In this document: in pieces, positions 58,695 through 64,000 of the stretch
Numbering within the stretch: the first letter of the stretch is position 1
Layout of the letters: the number at the start of each line of letters is the position of its first letter
Origin: Moringa oleifera
Lineage: Eukaryota > Streptophyta > Magnoliopsida > Brassicales > Moringaceae
Reading direction: 5' to 3'
DNA: 64,000 bases
NCBI GenBank assembly: GCA_021397835.1
Contig: JAJFZO010000747.1
Span: forward strand, 1,180,501-1,244,500
The notes under the pieces: model-generated
What the model saw: only the letters and a program-made list of their open reading frames with translations
Told to the model about the DNA's origin: nothing
Databases searched by the model: none
Program-made: the position numbers and the translations under genes

Positions 58695-61600
58695 TTAATC
58701 TGGGGCTCCAACGGAAATCCCGTTGAGTAGTTTCTGGTGCTCTTCTTTGCTCTTGCCATCCTTATCTCTGGCGCTCAATGGAAGCAACGGAAGAGATGTT
58801 GATCCAGCAGATCGATCAGGCAGTTCTGCAGTGGGGACAACTGAAGTCACAATTCACAATACAACTTCAAATGCATGCAATAACACATACTTATACCCAG
58901 TGAGCAAAGAGGTAACAGTAACATAGGAAAATACCACCAACTAAGCAAAGAGACATTTCTCCAATCACTCTCAATCATATATTAAAACTACAACATGAGA
59001 AGCTAGTGCAGAAGGGCCACAAATTAACTGTGAATACTCACCTTGCAATTTGTTCTCAATGAAGAACACCACCAGATTTACAGTATACCTGCGAGAGAAG
59101 AACCACCTCATAGTGAACCAACAAAAGGGATCATGTTCCTAAATTGTTCAAGAGCGATTAAATTTCTTCGATTTTCTGAATAAAGTTTTACCATGCAACA
59201 ACAATGTCAACTGTGTAATGTTTGTGTGATGCTATAATCAAGAGGCTCTGAGTCACAGCAAGAAGCCAAGCAATCTGCTTAATGAACCTGCAAACATATG
59301 TCAAAAAAATTACCAGAAAGGTTGAATGTTTCACCTGTTACATCCTGTATAGAGCATATGCCTTATGCCTACAGTCATACGGGCTCACTACAACATTTAG
59401 CAATAGGAAACATGGAAGACATGAACCTAATAACGACAATTACCTTCTTGTACCATACTTTTGATATATGCGCACAAATACTAAGGTAAATATCATGTGT
59501 GATGAAAAAATCAGATCACCACAGCCATATATGGCCCCTCGGGGAACTGCATTATTAGGTACAAATCAGGTGAACGTCATAGACTTGATTCTGTGATTGA
59601 TAAACAAGTATAAGAAAACAATCAGATATTTAAAACTAACAGTTAATTAAGAGCACTTCCAGTGGATTGTCAGGACGGTGCAGCCTGGCAAGTTTTGAGC
59701 CCTGAAAGGGACAGTTGACCTGACTATGAAAAGTTGCTTTGGTTCCAATGAATCAATAGAAATCAAGAGTAAAACACCTCTTCATAACAGAAAAGCATAT
59801 AGAACCTGAGATTACAGAAAGCGCAACAAATCTCACCTCACGGCAATGATAATTTGGACCAGGAAGTTGAGTTGAGTAGAAAGTGACGATGCGGAGACTT
59901 TGAGAAGCCTAAAAAAACAAAAGAAATATACAAAATCTTCAGAGAAATTTAGCAACTTTCATTCCAATATCATGCCAATTTTGATAGATATGTGAACCCA
60001 ATGTGATCATGCGTAGAGTACAAATGCGAAGTAATAAAAAACTATGGCCATCTTTTCACTCTATGTGAGAAAGATATAATAGCATGCCGATATGCAGGAC
60101 AGCCTTCTTTATAATTCACAATAACATTCCTACTAAAGGTCACCTTGAAGATGCACATGTTCTGGTGGCTTTCGTGGACAGTATTTATGTACATCAGTTG
60201 CCTCAAGCTGGAGATCAATTATCAATGTGGAACTTGAAGTGGTTATAACCATTGAGTTTTGAAAAGATCGATCACTAAATCAAAGGCTAGAAAGGTAGTG
60301 GAATTCACCCTAATAGAGAGTTGGGAAAGGTTTAACAGGTATGATTCCCCAAAAGTTGACTAGATACACTGAGAGCATTCCACAGAAGATTCCCATTCAT
60401 TGCTTCAAAATGGGTGCTTTTACAACTGTTTAAATTCTCCTGAACACTTATGTGATTTGATATTAGTTTCTCAACTTGGAAGCAAATAGAAGCTTTGAAC
60501 GAGTCAAAAACTTAACAGTGGATCTCAGAATTAGAATGACCATTTCAGAGACACTGAACTTGTAGCAAATCATACATTCGTTGAAAGACACACTCAATTA
60601 CTTGTTTGGATAACAGGAAACCTTTATAAATCTCCCTTCAATTAAAGATTAAGTGGGGGGTGAGCAGAAACTGTTTCAAGCAGAGAAAAAGACACAATAT
60701 GATTGTTCTTTCACATCCAGATAACAATGAGAAATAATAAATACAGCTAAAAAAAAAAAGGGGAAAAAGAGCCTCATGAATAACAAGAGAATGCAGATAG
60801 CAGTAATTGGTACTTACAACTAGATAAGCAAGAACCCTACACCATATCAAAACTGTGTAGATTCTTTTGCTGTGGAAAACAAAGGGGTGCAAGGTCCACT
60901 GCAACAGAACTGACAATATATTAAACTATAGTTCAGTTTGTAACAAATCAAAATAATTATATCATAGACAAGGAAGCATATGAGACACCTTCGATTTAAT
61001 TTAGATAGCCTGAGAGTCTATTGACATTCTAGTATCAACAAAGTGCAGTATAAAAAAGATGCATTGCATAAATACATAATGCATATAACATAGAAGTTAA
61101 TGTTTCACAACCCTATGCTGCAAACCAACTATCAACAGTTTAGGCTGTCTTATTCTTCCTTGCACCAATATCTTAATCATCATGATTTAAGACATAAGTA
61201 AAGAATCATTGATTTGATGGTCCTTCAAAGAGATTAGAAAACTGTCAGCTCTGCTTATTCCCCACAAAATTCAACTTCTGATCCAGTACAAGCCTTACAT
61301 GTCTCATATACTTTTCCATATTTTCACTTATAATTATCTAATGACATAATCCTTACTACTTGAACAGTTGTGGATGCTACAAATTTCTCTATCTCCATGA
61401 TTTTCTTGGAAAACCAACATCCTGATCCTTTATTTGTCGTCCATTTAGATCCAGATGCACGTGAAACATGCACATGCACACTTCAGATGAATCACATATA
61501 TTGTGTCAGCCCCAAGAGCAAGAAAGACAGAGTTGCATAGACTATGCAAATGGATAAATCAAAAAGTAAATATGCTATTTATTAATCCATGGTCAAATAT

Positions 61601-63142
61601 GAGACCTAGGATATATAAAGATAAGTAAACAAGAAAAGGAACTGTGAAATCTTACCAAGATAAAGGAACCAAAGATGAAAACAAATACAACTTCACTGAC
61701 ATAACCTTTGTCTTGACCAAGCTCCTAATATAGCAAAATGATTAAATTAAATAGCATCAAAACTATTTTTTTTAAAAAAAAAAGTGATAGAAACCCAAAC
61801 ATGATACCCACGGGAAGAATGAAGAACCCAGTATCCTGAAGTGTTGGTCCTGGCCGATGTAAGTAGTGAACTCCATGAGCAGCCAACCCATGTATGTACT
61901 GAAATTTAAAAAAGAAATTACTAGATAGATAAAAATCTAAAATTGAAAAGAAAATGCATCTATCCTATGAGACAGCTAATTCAAACTATGACATAAAAGG
62001 TGTCTACGAACCAGAAGAAACCCAACAGAGAACCTGCACAAAAGATCATCACATGCATAAATGCGCAAGAGCCACGTAAGATATTTGTCAAAGTGGGGTA
62101 TAGGATTAGGGGGAAAGACAGATAATCACTCCATTTTGAACATGTGAACTGCTGCTAATAACATATACATATATGTCCATTAGAAGGATTTTTTTTTTTT
62201 CTCCCCCAATATGCTTCAGCCATTAGAAACAGATGACAGGGCTCAATTTATGGTTAATGAATCAAATTCTCATGTACATTCTAGTCATACAAATATAACA
62301 TTGATAAACACCAGAAGGGGAAAAAAAAATCAAGTAATAAAGATTTCTTTGCCCATAAACATTAGATGGATTGAATGCTTGATGAGGCTTGTTCAAAACA
62401 GAGTTCAGCTCTTAAAGAGTTCCAGGATAGCTTTGGCTTTGTTCAAAACTCTTTATGTACCAGAGGATGGAGAAAAGCTTCATCATGTCACAAATATCTT
62501 TAAACAATTTTTTAGTCAAGAAAAACACCTTTTGAATTAGATAACAATTTTGTCCCAGACAATAATCAATGTGTTATCAAAGAGGGATATATGCATGATA
62601 GCTACACCAGGAAGTAAGAAAGCCCAGATAGCTAAATATTTCAGCCAAATCATTCTCAAAAAAATATTTCAGCCAAGTGGAATTATAATTACTTGTTCAA
62701 GCTTGTTAAAATCAATACAATCAAAAGTACCATACTACATACTAATCAATACTATCACTATTTGTATTTCTCCTTTTTGTTTCTTCAAAAAAAAAAGGCC
62801 AGCAGAGGGGGAGGTAGGGAAATATTTTCATCCAAAAGAAAACATGCTCAGGACAAGCAAAGATCATGAAAGATAAAGAGACCAACATAAGCTCATAAAT
62901 GACCGGCAAAGCAGACCCAATTAAAACTAGGATGAGCTCGATGAGAAGTCCACAAGAACAACAACAACTGAGTATAAGCCTGACCTCATGGCCTTGTCAT
63001 CCAGATGCTCGTCAACTGAAACTAGCTGGGTTTGCAACACTAAGGCTTTATCAAGATTACAAAAGGTAACGTTGATACATTAAATACTTAAGCCGACTCT
63101 AAACTAGAGAAACTAACATCCACGGTCCAATAATGGATAGAT

Positions 63143-63178
<36 letters not shown>

Positions 63179-63384
63179 AAAAACAAGTCCAGCAAGAACA
63201 AGCTTCCAATTTTCCACGAGAAGTGAAACCTCTATTGTCGCCTCTGTGTAAACTCTCCTCCATAGCTTCACATTCAAGCAAAACAAATCAATCAATCAAT
63301 CAAAGCCCACAACAAAAAAAGGACAACAGATTGTTAAGAAAAGGAGAGAACCTTAGGAGCCTCGCGATCAACGTAAACCGGCAT
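58695..63384 (-). CDS. IPCS: Phosphatidylinositol:ceramide inositolphosphotransferase (IPC synthase)
   Basis: Golgi membrane enzyme that transfers phosphoinositol from phosphatidylinositol to ceramide, the first step to plant glycosyl-inositolphosphoceramides. Eleven exons (63352-63384, 63176-63265, 61812-61898, 61656-61724, 60818-60898, 59837-59908, 59641-59701, 59444-59546, 59192-59287, 59042-59088, 58695-58840) join to 294 residues. Family landmarks: [20 protein letters not shown], then [27 protein letters not shown] and LPGPNYHC. The sphingomyelin-synthase-type catalytic triad is present: H181 in CGDLIFSSH, then H222 and D226 in HKHYTVD. Several hydrophobic spans fit six membrane helices. 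The hydrophilic tail ([20 protein letters not shown]) is typical. Intron 2 (61899-63175) starts directly within a (CT)n microsatellite. Confidence 0.95.
63146..63175 (+). repeat. (GA)n microsatellite at the 5' splice site of IPCS intron 2
   Basis: About 28 bases of GA repeats. On the gene's strand the intron begins gt followed immediately by (CT)n, so the microsatellite occupies donor positions +3 onward. Confidence 0.9.
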
Positions 63385-64000
63385 TTTCGGTAACGTGGGT
63401 TAAGGTTCGTCATCAATCACAACAAAACCTCCCATACCGGGATCAAAGAAATCTCCAAATAAACCGCTCAAAAGATAGAAACTTGAAATCTTTGTTTATT
63501 CGATAGATACAAAGGTCCATCTCTCAACGGATCAAAATGTTCCAAAAGTAAAGAAAGGTTAAGAGAAAATCTTCAATCTTATCCATCATTAGATTTACCT
63601 AATTCAAAATCCCAAGCAAAGCCTCTCTCTGTATCTTTCTCTCCCTTTTACGTCGAAGAGGGTGGCAGCTAAGAGTAACGCTTAAAGAAAGAGGAACATC
63701 TGTACTGTTTAGTAATTAATTAAGAAAAAATAAATAAAGCCCGTCACATTTCCCCCCGAAAATATTTCTCTGTGACACACACTTTCTAAATATTTTATCA
63801 ATTTAAAACTATAAATATAATTTATAAACTTTTTTGACGTAACCGTCTTTGAAAGATTTAGTGACGGGGAGAGATGACCACAAGAGGCTGGTCCACAGGG
63901 TGAACTAAAGCTGATGAGATGCATACCCTTCGGTTGGAGATCATCGTATGATTTTATTCTTCTTAGTGGGCCATCAACCGTGTGGGGGTAGAAAGCGTCA
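63385..64000 (-). promoter_or_regulatory. IPCS 5' leader and promoter region
   Basis: Upstream of the IPCS ATG. Pyrimidine-rich on the gene strand near 63600-63660, then AT-rich (63710-63830). No clear TATA box, no further gene, and nothing recognised in 63840-64000. Confidence 0.4.

Noticed and set aside
61980..62045. Possible cassette exon in IPCS intron 2 (acceptor-like gtgcag, donor-like gtagac)
   Set aside because: It is about 26 bases long, would shift the frame, and has no family support.

Overview
The window is nuclear DNA from a flowering plant, most likely a eudicot and probably a rosid. All recognisable genes have plant-type exon structure (short AT-rich introns, nearly all GT-AG). 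Their predicted products match plant families closely: uncoupling protein, PCNA, enolase 3, neutral ceramidase, beta-tubulin, BSK kinase-like protein and inositolphosphorylceramide synthase. Gaps between genes are very AT-rich. The species cannot be named from the sequence alone. Exon joins were made by hand from splice consensus, reading frame and family knowledge; every complete gene model closes in frame.

Layout, left to right: UCP/PUMP2 (-, 423-2025, 3' end outside the window); PCNA (+, 4047-5704); ENO3 (-, 7120-13774); neutral ceramidase (-, 14396-19413); about 4 kb of AT-rich DNA with a decayed LTR-like stretch (20300-24370); a 1443-residue RING/TRAF-type zinc finger protein with a huge Gln/Pro-rich middle (+, 25288-30047); about 6.5 kb without a gene (30050-36530); beta-tubulin (+, 36684-38737); a mitochondrial ribosomal mS34-like protein (+, 39698-41782); a RING-CH membrane protein (+, 43222-45378); RNA polymerase I/III subunit RPAC2 (-, 46092-47672); TIM10 (+, 48538-50757), head-to-head with RPAC2; a BSK5-like brassinosteroid-signalling kinase homologue (-, 51614-55258); and inositolphosphorylceramide synthase (-, 58695-63384).

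Most genes are housekeeping: DNA replication (PCNA), transcription (RPAC2), mitochondrial biogenesis and bioenergetics (TIM10, mS34, UCP) and cytoskeleton (TUB). Two act on ceramide from opposite sides: neutral ceramidase hydrolyses it, and IPCS uses it to make inositolphosphorylceramide. From memory, the gene order looks like an unfractionated version of a block that in Arabidopsis is split between duplicated segments on chromosomes 2 and 5, with traces on 1 and 3.

The observations most worth a second look are: (i) the enolase-3 product has four substitutions at classical enolase active-site positions, and its gene has a GC-AG intron; (ii) the RING/TRAF/Q-rich/C2H2 protein combines zinc-binding modules with a prion-like middle and a C-terminal repeat; (iii) the near-complete ancestral gene order. 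I did not find a convincing new multi-gene system; the large RING/Q-rich protein is the least understood item.
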